Shown in pieces: positions 45,886-54,272 of a stretch of 64,000 bases of DNA (position 1 is its first letter; each line of letters starts with the position of its first letter). Both the position numbers and the translations under genes were made by a program. This DNA comes from Amaurobius ferox (taxonomy: Eukaryota; Arthropoda; Arachnida; Araneae; Amaurobiidae). The stretch covers positions 75,820,680 to 75,884,679 of the forward strand of contig OX578152.1 in the NCBI GenBank assembly GCA_951213105.1, written 5' to 3'. The notes under the pieces were generated by a model, which made no database searches, was not told the DNA's origin, and saw only the letters and a program-made list of their open reading frames with translations.

Positions 45886-48800
45886 TTTGTAATAAACATA
45901 CCTTAAAACTTTTTACAGGGGTGTATTTAAAATTCTTAATTTCCTAAAAGTCATCACAGATGATTCATGGAAAAAAGAAACAAAATTTTAAATGCCAAAA
46001 ATTTAGTGCTTTATAATGATTAAACAAACTTTGTATAGCTTGTATGAACTAAAGTGGAAGATAATAATAATAAAAAAAAAAAGAGAATTGTATAGTAGTA
46101 AATTGCTTATAAAAAATATTTTTAAGGAGGTGATGTATATCACGAATGTCTGAATAATGCAGTAAACAAAAACTGCATGTTTTATTATTGGGCATATTCT
46201 ATAGAAACATGATATTCAGTAAATATTTTGATAAAACTGACAAGAAAAATTGCATTCTTTAAAGCATTATATTAGAAGTCAGTGTGCCACACTCTAAACA
46301 TTCAAAATATTGCCCAATTCTAAAACACACTTTCTGATGTGATAGAGATGTGAAATTAGGTGCTAAAAAAGAACAAAAAAAGTTACAGTTCTTAAATACT
46401 TGTTATTTTAATGGTGCTTTACCAAATTGTTTAAATTTTCAGGTAAATGTAAACACTTGCATGCAGTTACAATAGAGATTGAAATTTGGCAAACAAGTCA
46501 ATTGCAATTTGGGGGTTTGCTAATTGATGTTCAACATAGTCGGCTAGTTTATCTTCTAATCATGCAGATTACAAAATATTCTATTCAGTTCCTGTTATAC
46601 AATGTATACTTATATAATGTATTTGCTATAAAATTTTAAAGCAATATGTGCATTTATTCTTGACTTGTGTCAACACCTCTCTCACACACATACATTACAT
46701 AGATGGACATATTTTTAAAAGTGTTTGAAATGTGTTCAAGTCTGTAAACATACTTTTCCCTTAAAATTTCTAATTAGAACATTTTAAAGGGGGGGGGGGG
46801 GAAGAGGACAATGGTTTCTAAAATAAAAAGTGTTTTCTTATGACACAATCTCACTGAAAATGAATAAATTCTAATTGATAACAGTTATAAGTACACTAAA
46901 TCTCATCCAAATTACACTATTATTTTAAGAACATGCTCACTGTATGATATAAATTTTCATGTTTTAACACAAAATATACACTATCAATATATATTGAATA
47001 GTAATATGGTTAGCATCTCACAAAAAGTTTCATTCACTTTGAAAATTCAAATGCATATAAAAGAACTATTTAATCAATATTATTTACCCCTAACTATATC
47101 CTATGATTATTTAAAAGAGGGTAGGGGGGGGGGGGAGATACTCTCTCCCTGTATCGAATGTGTTGAAAATCAATGTCTGTGTTTGCTGATTAAAACAATT
47201 ACACTAAATTTCGAGGAAACTGCCTAATTTCATGTGTGCAATGCCTTCAAGCATACATACAGATACAAATGCATGATTACAAAAGTCCAGGAATATTCAA
47301 AGCATGTAGATCCAGAAAAATTCAACAGTTGAATTTTTGATACAGGTTTGCACAATACTTTCACCGTATCATATCAACTGCATAAGAGGGAAAATTTTGA
47401 ATCGATATGAAAGCCAAATATATATGCTGAAACTATCAATTTCAATGAATTTTGTTTTAGGCAATAAAACTGAGACCAGGGAATATTTTAAGTTTTACCC
47501 TCCTGCATATGCCCAAAAAATAAACATAATTAAATTGCCTGTTTTGGGCTATAATAATCACTTATATGCAATATTAAAATAAAATGGAAAATTCAAAACA
47601 GCAAATGTCAGCTAGAAAAAAAAAATTATGTTCTAAGGAGAAAGATGCATTTTAAATGCAATTCTTAAATCACAAGAATAAACTTACCAAGAGCAATGAT
47701 GCACTCCATTCACACCCCTCTACAAGTACAACAATACTTTCTTCAATGTCCTAAAAATTAGAAAAACTCATATGAAATTTCACTCAAATTGTACTTTCTG
47801 CAAAAAAATGTATTTCACTCAAATTGTACTTTCTGCAAAAAAATGTGTTTCACTCAAATTGTACTTTCTGCAAAAAAATGTATTTTATTTAAAATGGCTC
47901 AAAGAGTTAATCAAACATATCAATATGTTTCAAAGGCAAGACAGACAAGTTCTTGCCTTCAGCTGATGTGGTTGCTCTGTCTCTCTAACCTGACAAAGAG
48001 GGCTTTTTTTTTTTTGCATTTGAAACAGTTGAAGCCTTTTAAGCCGTTATTAATGAAGTTCTTTTTAAAGAGAAAAACTCAGTTTCTTTTACAGTCTGAA
48101 TAAAATACAAATGGAGAATTAAAATACAATTTAATTATGAGATATTAAAAAAAAAATAGAAAAAGTTTTGAAAAGTAAAAAACTCGAAAAATGTTATTTA
48201 AATGTTAATAAAAGCTGTTAAAAACATGTCAATTTAATGATCAACAGTGGCTAAATAAACAACAAAAAGTACTGAAAATAAATACAGCAAAAGTTCCCCC
48301 CAAATCCCGACAAATTTAGTAATTCATCAAGAAATGTTAAAATAAAATATTGTAATAAAAACTTTGTAAATACAACATAAACACAAATATATACGGGTCA
48401 CAACCGGTTTCAATGGTAGAAAACAACCTTCTCCTTCAGAACCAGCAAGAAATGCAACCCCAGTTATTAAAGTAAGTTCGGCAACAGAGGTAGAATATCA
48501 CACATGGATGAAAAAAGTAGAAAAGTTGCCATGGACAAGGTAAGAAATGAAAGAAGAAAAAACAATGAGACTGAATGAAAGGCAGGATACTATGAATAAA
48601 AAGCAAAAATCATAAATAAAAGAAAGAATAGCAGATATAAAGAATGAATAGATAAAAAACAAGGCAGTAAGGAAATGGATAACAGAATGAATAGAAACAA
48701 CTGCATAGTGAGTAAACCTATTACAGCAGTAACAAAAAAACATGAGATATTTAGACCAGCTATAAAATATACAAACAAGAAAAGTAAAAAAATCATATGG

Positions 48801-50437
48801 TAAAACAATTTAGAACAAATAAGAAAAAATAAAATTCAAATAAGAAAGAACCAAGTGATTTTTTAAAGTTCATGTAAGATAACTCTCTAGAAATCCAAAC
48901 ATTTTTTATTTTTGAGTTTTCTTTGTTATTTTTGATATTTTGCCCATATAAAAATGTGTTATAAAAAACATTTCGTTCATAAAACTTAACTTCTATTTCG
49001 GTTTTTGTCAAAAATGCTTGTTTTAAAAAATATTTTCAAGAATTACACATTGTGTTTTATACATACATTGTATACATATATACATTGTATTTTATAGTTA
49101 CACCCAACTCTTTTTTTTACATGGTAGATACATTCCTCAGAAATTCATGTAAAAATAAACAGTGTAAAAAATATAAGTTTCCTATAGTAAAATTGGGGAT
49201 ACGTTCTATGTTATCCGAAAACCATGTAAGATGAAATAAAGAACTATATTTAGTTTAAAAACCGTGTACAAAAATGCTGAAAACTGTAAAAGTTCTGATA
49301 TGCATACGAATGATATATACATACATATGCAATTTTATTGAGAAATAAAACTTAAAATACATAATTCACAGGTAAAAAATAAGTAGCCCAAGCAAAAAAA
49401 AAAAAGGAATCTGTTGATCCAAAATTAAAAATAGAAATAAAGAAATAATATTTAGTTACATAATTATTTGTCGCTACTGATTAAATATTGTGAGCTAATA
49501 AACTTAAACAATTTAATGATGCAATATGTTATGTCAATGTCATATGAAATGGATAAGTAAGAGTTATCAAATAAGGGGAGATCCCTTCGAATAAGGGGAT
49601 TCCCCAGTAGTTACTAGGGAATCCCCTTATTCGATAACATTACAGTAGTGCTCAGTGCTGCCTAATTTTTGAAATGTGGTAAAAACATGAATTTTTTTGA
49701 TACATTGGTACCAAAGACTGCAATTTATACTAGATTTCATGGTCACGTACATAAGTATAAGACAATGACTTTGAAATCATGTTATCGAATAAATTTTTCA
49801 AGAAAGGAAGACTTTTGAACCATGTAACTTCAAATTCATGTAAAAAAAGAGTTGGGTGTATTTTAGTGAAAATCATTCTTAGCGAAAGAGAAAAGTTTTA
49901 TAGCAATTAAAAAAAAATTTGATATTAAACTTGTAACAAATTAAATAAAAAAAATATCTAAGAAAAATTTACGAAAAATGCCATCCATAATTATATCAAT
50001 TTATATACGAAACTAAGAAAGCACTATAAATAATAATAATAACAAAATGCTATCCTTGAGTTCCTCTTCAAATATGGCATTAAAAAAAATGGTCAGGTGT
50101 TAGTATTTTATATTTCATGAAATGATAGTTAATTTTAGATATTTGCTTGGAATTTTGTGTGAACTCCATACTTAAAACATATTTCTGTGAAAAGCTATAA
50201 TTTTATAAAATGTTCACTTTTGAAGGGTCTCTTCCACAGTACAGTTTTAGAGTCCAAAATATAGATCTACATTTCTTCTGGACATCTAACAGTTGAACAG
50301 ATATAGCTGGCAAAAGAAAATCTTACAAAAATGACCTTTACTAATATAGACAGGGAAAAGAAGATTATTTATTACCTTTACGTAATGCTCCAATAAATAT
50401 GAAGCATCCAAATACTTCCGATTACTTTTCAATTTTT
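27703..50437 (-). CDS. ELP1: Elongator complex protein 1 (ELP1/IKAP), C-terminal exons
   Basis: Eight exons on the minus strand (50437-50376, 47750-47688, 45529-45358, 44339-44246, 41321-41179, 36631-36465, 33665-33584, 27764-27703) splice in one frame to 280 residues and TAA. Every junction is GT-AG and keeps phase. ELP1 hallmarks appear in family order: a repeat-scaffold segment with EGCEWSASLLL, then LKPALREH; an acidic patch ELFSETDSV; a basic stretch SKSRRKQKLKKYRLKEGS, the place of the tRNA-binding basic region in ELP1; EDLAHIAALSEIV; and the C-terminal LVQFGFD, FGPDSTANSNA and APPLWRKIDLSL. ELP1 is the dimerising scaffold of Elongator, which modifies wobble uridines of tRNAs. The N-terminal WD40 part would lie at higher coordinates, beyond the window or not recognised. 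Confidence 0.93.
27885..28518 (-). mobile_element. Helentron-like element, family 1, truncated
   Basis: Read on the minus strand, it starts with 'ctttcactgcaatacatgg' and a palindrome. It then has two degenerate copies of the ~120-bp internal unit ('gctgattagattttt', 'ttggtagataagtcagttg'). The 3' hairpin end is missing. Confidence 0.6.
28709..29568. mobile_element. MITE with ~150-bp terminal inverted repeats
   Basis: The left end 'tacagggtgtcaggtaaagc' pairs with the right end read inverted ('tacaaggtgttcggtaatgt'). Both continue through 'catttaa', 'ttatttttgcaacc' and 'gtctcaaatgag'-like blocks. The internal part also aligns as an imperfect inverted repeat ('aaattttatt...cattaacatg'). No coding sequence was found. 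Confidence 0.75.
29727..30398 (-). mobile_element. Helentron-like element, family 1
   Basis: The minus orientation starts at about 30398 with 'attttTactttccctgcaat', a palindrome and a (GTCT)n/(GT)n tract (30236-30262). It ends at about 29727 with the 3' hairpin 'catgtgctgctcacatcag' and ATTTTT. Confidence 0.7.
30463..31406 (+). mobile_element. Helentron-like element, family 1 (first of a head-to-tail trio)
   Basis: Its 5' end 'ttttactttccatgcaatac' and subterminal palindrome are followed by a 'gtgtctgtctgtgc' tract, three diverged ~120-bp internal units and the 3' end 'catgtgctgcccacatcag'. It directly abuts the next element. Confidence 0.75.
31407..32145 (+). mobile_element. Helentron-like element, family 1 (second of the trio)
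   Basis: It begins inside the terminal T-run of the previous element with 'tttttacttttcctgcaata'. It has 'gtgtgtctgtctgtctgtgc' at about 31529-31550, two internal units and the 3' hairpin 'ctgctgcccacatcag'. Confidence 0.75.
32144..33555 (+). mobile_element. Helentron-like element, family 2 (third of the trio, intact reference copy)
   Basis: It begins 'tttttactttccttatatac' in the T-run of the previous element and ends 'gtgtgttacccacatcag' plus ATTTTTT. It is co-linear with 540-1037 plus 4801-5592 and so supplies the uninterrupted version. The internal parts differ from family 1, but the ends are shared. Confidence 0.75.
33584..33665 (-). CDS. ELP1: ELP1 exon
   Basis: An 82-nt exon between 'ttattgtag' and 'gtatat'. 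It encodes KFGPDSTANSNAALMQSDK and further Ser-rich residues. 'GP.STANS' is a conserved ELP1 box. A Helentron-like element ends only about 30 bp from this exon's donor. Confidence 0.92.
33868..33900 (+). mobile_element. SINE tail fragment
   Basis: 'gtcggacggtctgggtct' and 'ttaacaacg' match the 3' tail of the SINE at 14280-14307. Confidence 0.45.
34021..35283 (+). pseudogene. Tc1-like transposon, decayed
   Basis: The ends 'tacactggtgtccaaac' (left) and inverted 'tatactgtccaaaatt' (right) lie at TA dinucleotides. The plus strand carries an HTH remnant (ASQTFKGVAK) and then catalytic pieces: SDESRFSL (first D), YDHYGGSNLMVWGAI, FLFMDESM (second D), and KWPAKSSVLNLIKNLWDI, where the expected PIEHLW glutamate is Lys. 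Frameshifts, stops and a deletion between the HTH and the catalytic core make it inactive. Confidence 0.8.
35282..35341. repeat. 26-bp inverted repeat with GTCT core
   Basis: 'tttgtataagtgacagacaa' and its continuation pair with 'ttgtctatcacttatacaaa'. The arms are nearly perfect and the loop only a few bases. It directly adjoins the right end of the Tc1-like element, whose left flank begins 'tttttactttcctcaataca', so the Tc1 may sit inside a Helentron-like 5' hairpin. Confidence 0.75.
35345..36460. other. ELP1 intron sequence, no gene seen
   Basis: AT-rich intronic sequence without a recognised element. Confidence 0.5.
36465..36631 (-). CDS. ELP1: ELP1 exon
   Basis: A 167-nt exon between 'ttatttcag' and 'gtaagt'. 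It encodes DNFLDTLKTLVQFGFDNQAK and then a helical segment ending EIPIIWIPFGNDSEMNMNSE. It matches the L.LF.FD..G..LQ segment near the ELP1 C-terminus. Confidence 0.92.
37100..38470 (+). mobile_element. Interspersed repeat, 'actagcag...tatatagata' type
   Basis: It starts 'actagcagcatacctgttct' and ends with two ~130-bp units containing 'aaatttcatcaaattcggtt'. A (CAGA)n tract and a terminal 'tttatttatatagatata' follow. Internal segments near 37340 and 37560 repeat one another. The 3' structure resembles arthropod non-LTR or Helentron-like 3' ends; the class is not settled. The ORF at 38162-38467 spans the two units and is not a gene. Confidence 0.5.
38494..39610 (+). mobile_element. Helentron-like element, family 1
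   Basis: The 5' end is 'ttttactttccctgcaatac' plus palindrome. There are four diverged ~120-bp internal units, each with 'gctgattag' and 'ttcggaa', and the 3' end 'catgtgctgcccacatcag' plus a T-run. It has the most internal units of the copies seen. Confidence 0.75.
39612..41178. other. ELP1 intron sequence, no gene seen
   Basis: AT-rich intron; no exon or element assigned. Confidence 0.5.
41179..41321 (-). CDS. ELP1: ELP1 exon (basic region)
   Basis: A 143-nt exon between 'cttttcag' and 'gtgggc'. It encodes SIMTRKSSKSRRKQKLKKY followed by RLKEGSADEDLAHIAALSEI. The Lys/Arg cluster followed by LKEGS.EDLA is the most diagnostic ELP1 signature in the window. Confidence 0.95.
42420..42603 (-). 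mobile_element. Diverged Helentron-like 5' end
   Basis: Read inverted, it starts 'ggtttttactttcctcacac' and later 'aatcacaagtcgagttttc', parallel to the family-1 5' end, but the hairpin loop is longer. The 3' boundary was not found. Confidence 0.35.
43124..43848. mobile_element. Fold-back element, arms of ~340 bp
   Basis: Almost the whole segment pairs with itself. 'atcaatcaaagaacat' at 43290 pairs with 43663-43679; 'ttttagagcaata' near 43335 with 43618-43634; 'catgctctaaaac' near 43400 with 43555-43568; 'tgagaaactgg' near 43452 with 43501-43515. Outer parts ('actaatat'/'attaatg' and 'aatcatat'/'atatgattc') extend the pairing. The loop is only about 50 bp. No ORF. Confidence 0.7.
44246..44339 (-). 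CDS. ELP1: ELP1 exon
   Basis: A 94-nt exon between 'gttttag' and 'gtaagt'. It encodes DIVKHHDEELFSETDSVTD and VASSVAESKQLS, the acidic/Ser-rich linker (DLFSETSS-type in vertebrates). Confidence 0.9.
44613..44668 (+). mobile_element. Retroposon tail
   Basis: 'cccgagggctgggctgtaaa' is followed by (AAAT)n, a GC-rich patch ending in a short repeat tail as in SINE/LINE 3' ends. Confidence 0.35.
44784..44812 (+). repeat. G-run cluster
   Basis: Several runs of 5-10 G separated by T; may form a G-quadruplex. Similar G-runs occur at 46789-46801 and about 47121-47136. Confidence 0.7.
45358..45529 (-). CDS. ELP1: ELP1 exon
   Basis: A 172-nt exon between 'attttttag' and 'gtaatt'. It encodes ISKYRRHDISETHLKPALRE through KVIRTQKRKEAELP and leaves one base. 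It contains the conserved YRR.DI.ET..KP segment. Confidence 0.92.
45856..45882. repeat. Poly-A tract
   Basis: About 26 uninterrupted A in an ELP1 intron. Confidence 0.9.
47688..47750 (-). CDS. ELP1: ELP1 exon
   Basis: A 63-nt exon between 'atttttag' and 'gtaagt', phase 0/0. It encodes DIEESIVVLVEGCEWSASLL followed by L, the conserved 'EEG..WEEAL'-type segment of the ELP1 scaffold. Confidence 0.88.
47778..47882. repeat. Minisatellite, three 35-bp units
   Basis: Three almost identical copies of 'tttcactcaaattgtacttt' plus 'ctgcaaaaaaatgta' lie next to the ELP1 exon at 47688-47750, just upstream of its acceptor. The overlapping ORFs here are artefacts of the repeat. Confidence 0.9.
49099..49860. 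mobile_element. MITE with 23-bp terminal inverted repeats
   Basis: The left 'tacacccaactctttttttt' + 'acatg' and the right 'catgtaaaaaaagagttggg' + 'tgta' are exact inverted copies apart from one T. Subterminal 'attcatgtaaaaa' motifs recur inside both ends. The ends begin with TA. No transposase. Confidence 0.8.
49588..49633. repeat. Perfect 17-bp palindrome in the MITE centre
   Basis: 'cgaataaggggattccc' pairs perfectly with 'gggaatccccttattcg' across a 12-base loop. A third, looser copy ('aaataaggggagatccc') lies just left of it. It is GC-richer than its surroundings. Confidence 0.9.
50376..50437 (-). CDS. ELP1: ELP1 exon (most upstream in window)
   Basis: A 62-nt exon between 'tattttag' and 'gtaata' on the minus strand. 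It encodes KLKSNRKYLDASYLLEHYVK, with a split first codon. The donor is taken after GTAAAG because that keeps the frame with the next exon. Confidence 0.8.
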
Positions 50438-50742
50438 CTAAAATAATAATATTGAAATAAAATCATTTAATTATGTAAACAAACACACAAACAAAAAAAA
50501 ATATTATAATACTTAAATATTAATAAAATGATTGTAGCTGCAATTTGTTAGAATGGCAATACAACAGCAATGCTTTCATGTTAAAACATGAAAGAATGAG
50601 GTATAATATAAAACAGCCTTTACTCAAAGCTTGGATAGCTTGAGTGCCCTATTAACAACAGTTTTTATTATTTTTTTTTTTTGTTAAAAAGTTCGGAATA
50701 AAACAACTTAGCTTTGTTTATGTTATCTACACTATACGCTTT

Positions 50743-50985
50743 CCGGCCACACATTAAGCTACCGCAAGCCTTAGGGCTGGTCGTGTGGTCTGGGCCTTCA
50801 ACACTATACGCTTGTGCATAAATTGACTTTATATTTAAAAGTTGCTATTCCCAAACTTCTTTTAATACACACTTTTTTAAACCGGCCACACATTAAACTA
50901 CTACTTAATTTTAAAAATCCGGCCACACATTTAACTACCATAAGCCTTTGGGTTGGTTGTATGGTCTGGGCCTTCAACACTTTTT
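50743..50985 (+). repeat. Three related 'ccggccacacatt' repeats
   Basis: Copies start at about 50743, 50880 and 50919. The first and third are full (about 65 bp, ending 'tggtctgggccttcaacac'); the middle one is partial. The tail resembles the SINE tail 'ggtctgggtctcaacaac'. Confidence 0.65.
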
Positions 50986-51068
50986 TAAACAGTAATCAAC
51001 ATGCCCTGTGCAGAATGTCTTTAGCATGATTACTTTTTACTAGAAGTTATAATTGTCTTAAATTTTAT

Positions 51069-51767
51069 GTACAAAGTGTCAAGGAAAGCCAACATCAGAT
51101 TAATAACTCGAGAAGTATTAAGGTTATCATATATATTTTTCAAGCAGGTATATAAGAAACCATAATGTTGTTAAATGATAAGAAAACTTCCGGGTGACCG
51201 ATGGCTCCTTTTTAAGGGGGTTACAGGGGTTATCTTGTTTCCTGCTAGAGATAAGGAAAAAAGTTAATTACAAAGTTGTAGAGCATTGTGAAATTAGTAG
51301 CAGGCATTTTTGTTCACCTATTTAAAATGAAAAGGAACCTCACAAAACAGTGTATATAATCCGACGCCCTCAAATTGAACACTTATACAATGTGACAGAA
51401 TAAAATTGATTTTATTACAAACATACAAAATGTTCACCTTCAGTGATGATGCATGCTTGCACGCGTGTAATAAGTTGCTTCTGCATGTTTTCTAATATCT
51501 CGACTAGTACATTGTTACATGAAAATTAATAATGGTCTCTTTAAGTTATTTCTCAGCTTTCGTTGTGGGACAAAAATGTCTTTTCCTGCTATCTCCAACA
51601 GGAAGCGAGATGCCCTCATACCTGCCTAAAAATGGGGTCTGCCCCTGTAAAGTTGTCTCATTATGTAGCAACATAGGAGTTTACTATACACCTCTATTAA
51701 AAAATATACAATGACTTTAACACTTTTTGAGTTAGTGGCGTGGTCTCCTTGACATTCTGTATACTGG
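51069..51767. mobile_element. MITE with long imperfect inverted repeats
   Basis: The left 'atgtacaaagtgtcaaggaa' and inverted right 'gtatacagaatgtcaaggag' are homologous. Both continue through 'aactc.a.aagt.tta' and 'cataat/catagt' blocks for roughly 100 bp. The short ORF at 51532-51714 is not supported. Confidence 0.6.
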
Positions 51768-51969
51768 TTGTAATTTTCTCAATAACAGAATTTTAAAATC
51801 AATTAACATGAATTTTATCTTTTAAATTTTTTAATTCACCAAAAATAATAAACAAATCACACTACAGATTCTGTTAAAGTCTCAACTGGGTTCGGTCTTC
51901 ATGCTGCATGATGGTATTAAGATTGAAACTGTGAGGTTATTTTTACAATCATTATGAACAGATTGGTGT

Positions 51970-52260
51970 TGTTGTTGTTGTTGAAACCCAGACCGTTCGA
52001 CCTACCAGAAAGGTGTAAGGTAACTGTTTGGATGGTCGGGAAGTGCCACCCAATTTAGACCGGAACCCAGTGGGGGAGGCATCCACAGGGACCGTACCCT
52101 CCTTCCCCTACCACCAACCTCTCGGAAGGACTTTCGGACCCACATGTTTAACGTGATCGTACTCCGCATGAACACGGCGGCAGTTTTGGCAGTGGCTGGA
52201 ATCGAACCCGGGCCTACCGAGTGCAACTCCAGCGCGCTAACCAATGGGCTACCGCGCCCT
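51970..52260 (-). mobile_element. Full-length tRNA-derived SINE with 14-bp target duplication
   Basis: On the minus strand the head (52260 to about 52187) has an A box-like 'tagcccattggttagcgcg' and a B box 'ggttcgattcc'. A GC-rich body and a (CAA)n tail at 51970-51983 follow. It is flanked by 'gaacagattggtgt' at 51956-51969 and 52261-52274. A 5'-truncated relative lies at 14081-14307. ORFs over it are incidental. Confidence 0.85.
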
Positions 52261-52334
52261 GAACAGATTGGTGTGAAAGCCCCAGGCCGTCCGGCTCGTC
52301 CAGAGGACTTAGAGCAACAAAATGGACGACCGGG

Positions 52335-52348
52335 GAACAGATTGGTGT
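52335..52348. repeat. Third copy of the SINE target motif
   Basis: 'gaacagattggtgt' occurs a third time here, 60 bp beyond the right-hand duplication. It brackets a short GC-rich segment (52275-52334) that may be an earlier insertion at the same site. Confidence 0.8.
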
Positions 52349-52473
52349 GAAGTTGCTCAAAATTCAACTTTAACATTAAACAGGGTTCATACACAATTTT
52401 TGAAACTAAATTCCCTGACCTTTTAAGAGGAATTTTCATAAATTTCCAGGTTTACCATAAACGATATATAATT

Positions 52474-52540
52474 GTTATGAGGGTTTCCCTTCCCTTACAA
52501 AATTAATAAACTTCTTTATACTTTATTTATATTTAACAAC
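52474..52540 (+). repeat. 67-bp direct repeat, left copy
   Basis: 'tgttatgagggtttccctt' and the following ~48 bases recur almost exactly at 54207-54272. The repeat starts with TG, so it could be an LTR 5' edge, but the rest of the LTR is not seen here. Confidence 0.75.
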
Positions 52541-52737
52541 TGAAAACCCAATTTCACACTCTCCTCTCCCACATTCGAAGAAATACACAATCTCCCAGCA
52601 ACAAACTTTTAAACAAAACAAAAAAAAAATTTCACAAAGCTAACTTAAATTAAAAAAATTTCTCTAGGAATATCTCACAAGACAATCAATCTCCATTCCC
52701 CCCCAAAACAAACATTCTGAGACTGAACTTGCACAAT

Positions 52738-52950
52738 TTACCAAAAAAAAATTTTTACACTACCCAAAGTCGGTCGCTTGGCTGAAGGATCAATGACACA
52801 AGAAAAAACAATTTTTAGCGGGCAAGTAATTCTCCAAAAAGGAAAGGTGCATTCCCCAGCTGAGCACCTTAAAGGCGGCTTCAAAGCACCAAAGTGACAG
52901 TTAACATGGCCTAATGAAAACAAAAAAAAAAATTTCTTTTTCAAACACAT
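52738..52950 (-). pseudogene. Retroelement gag-like zinc-knuckle remnant (copy A)
   Basis: The minus frame reads LGHVNCHFGALKPPLRCSAG, then ECTF and ITCPLK, SCV and PSAKRP. The order resembles the GH...C...PRC..C.GEH...CP zinc-knuckle region of non-LTR ORF1 gag proteins, but cysteines and frame are damaged. It is paralogous to the frame at 53394-53594. Weak, but the two copies support each other. Confidence 0.3.
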
Positions 52951-53393
52951 TTCTGTGAAGAAGAATTTCTATGAAAACAAGGCTTCCCAGACCTCAAAAT
53001 TCCTCCGGGTGACCATGAAACTAACCCATTAGCCGTACCTTTAACTTCACCCAAAGCCAAGAGTTGTGACTAATTACTGAAAACAAAACAAAAGAAAACT
53101 TTTGATCACTGTTCTCCCTCTTTAATAAATTTTTCAAACCCAAAATTTGAACTGAAACTCAAATCCAACTATATTCCAAAAGAGAAAAAAAAATTTTCTA
53201 TCATAAAATTCCTAACATTTAAGACTAACCCAGATCTCTTGGCATATTTAACTACTTTTAAACACACATTAAATTCAATACACTTAAAACACAACTACTA
53301 ATACACATACATTTTTCGCTATTCTTCTATTCTTAGCACTCTTATTTCCAATAACTCTCTATCTCAAATCTCATAATCTTGTTGCAACATTTC

Positions 53394-53594
53394 TCAAATC
53401 TTAAAAAAAATCTGACAGTGGGCAAGGGGTCGTGAATCCCTTCCCAAAAAAAACACAATACACAAATACATCATGGGCAAGTGATTTAATTCCCGAGGGA
53501 AAAAGGTGCATTCCCCAGTGAACACCTGAAAACTGTGTGGCATCAAAGCACTGAAGTAGCCATTATGGGCAGACTGAGAAAAAATTTTACCCAC
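53394..53594 (-). pseudogene. Retroelement gag-like zinc-knuckle remnant (copy B)
   Basis: HNGYFSALMPHSFQVFTGEC followed by TFFPRELNHLP parallels copy A: GH/NG..F.AL.P, then a GECTF box, then a CPL-like box in another frame. It lies about 650 bp from copy A in the same orientation. Identification is tentative. Confidence 0.3.
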
Positions 53595-54206
53595 TTAAAA
53601 AAAGTTGAGAAGGAATGGTTTAGCAAAGCAAGGCCTCCTTTGAACCTGAATATCCCAGAGTTCCCACAACAAACCACCACTTCTCTACCACACGCTTACA
53701 AAACAAATAGCCAAAAGATCCCTAAAGGTGAAAAAAAAATCTCTCAAAGTCAAAAAAAATCCTACTCAAATTCCAAAATTACATGAGTCAAACTCCAAAG
53801 TTTACTTTTAAAAAAAAATTCTACAAAACAAACAAAAAAATATCTTTAAAACAAACAAAAAAATATCTTTAAAACAACAAGCTATGATTAGCTTACTCAG
53901 GAGTGAAAAGAAAAAAAAATTTCAACTAACAAAAGCTTAATAAAAAAAAACTCCTAAATCTTTCTAACTTTTCAAAAACTACAATATTATTTTTTTAAAA
54001 CAAACTAAATTAATGAAATTATTTAATTAATTTGGTGCCCTTCCCCATAGTAAACATATGAAACATATAATAACATAAACACACTCAAATATTGATTACC
54101 TTAAAAAAAAAAAATGTTATTATGGTGGACAGCCCATTAAATATTATTATATTTTATACAGTGGACAGACAACTCAGGCAGAACCAAAAAGGTGAACGGC
54201 ACCACA

Positions 54207-54272
54207 TGTTATGAGGGTTTCCCTTCCCTTACAAAATTAATAAACTTCTTTATACTTTATTTATATTTATTA
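54207..54272 (+). repeat. 67-bp direct repeat, right copy
   Basis: Matches 52474-52540. Sequence after 54272 is AT-rich and does not match the left copy. Confidence 0.75.

Noticed and set aside
47778..47882. CRISPR-like array
   Set aside because: Units are contiguous without unique spacers, and the window is eukaryotic.
47772..48103. Overlapping ORFs with repeated peptide units
   Set aside because: Direct product of the 35-bp minisatellite, antisense to ELP1.
52187..52260. Functional tRNA gene
   Set aside because: tRNA-like head of a SINE with target duplications; the D and acceptor arms are not intact.
52002..52439. 145-codon ORF on the minus strand
   Set aside because: Covers the GC-rich tRNA-derived SINE; openness comes from SINE composition.
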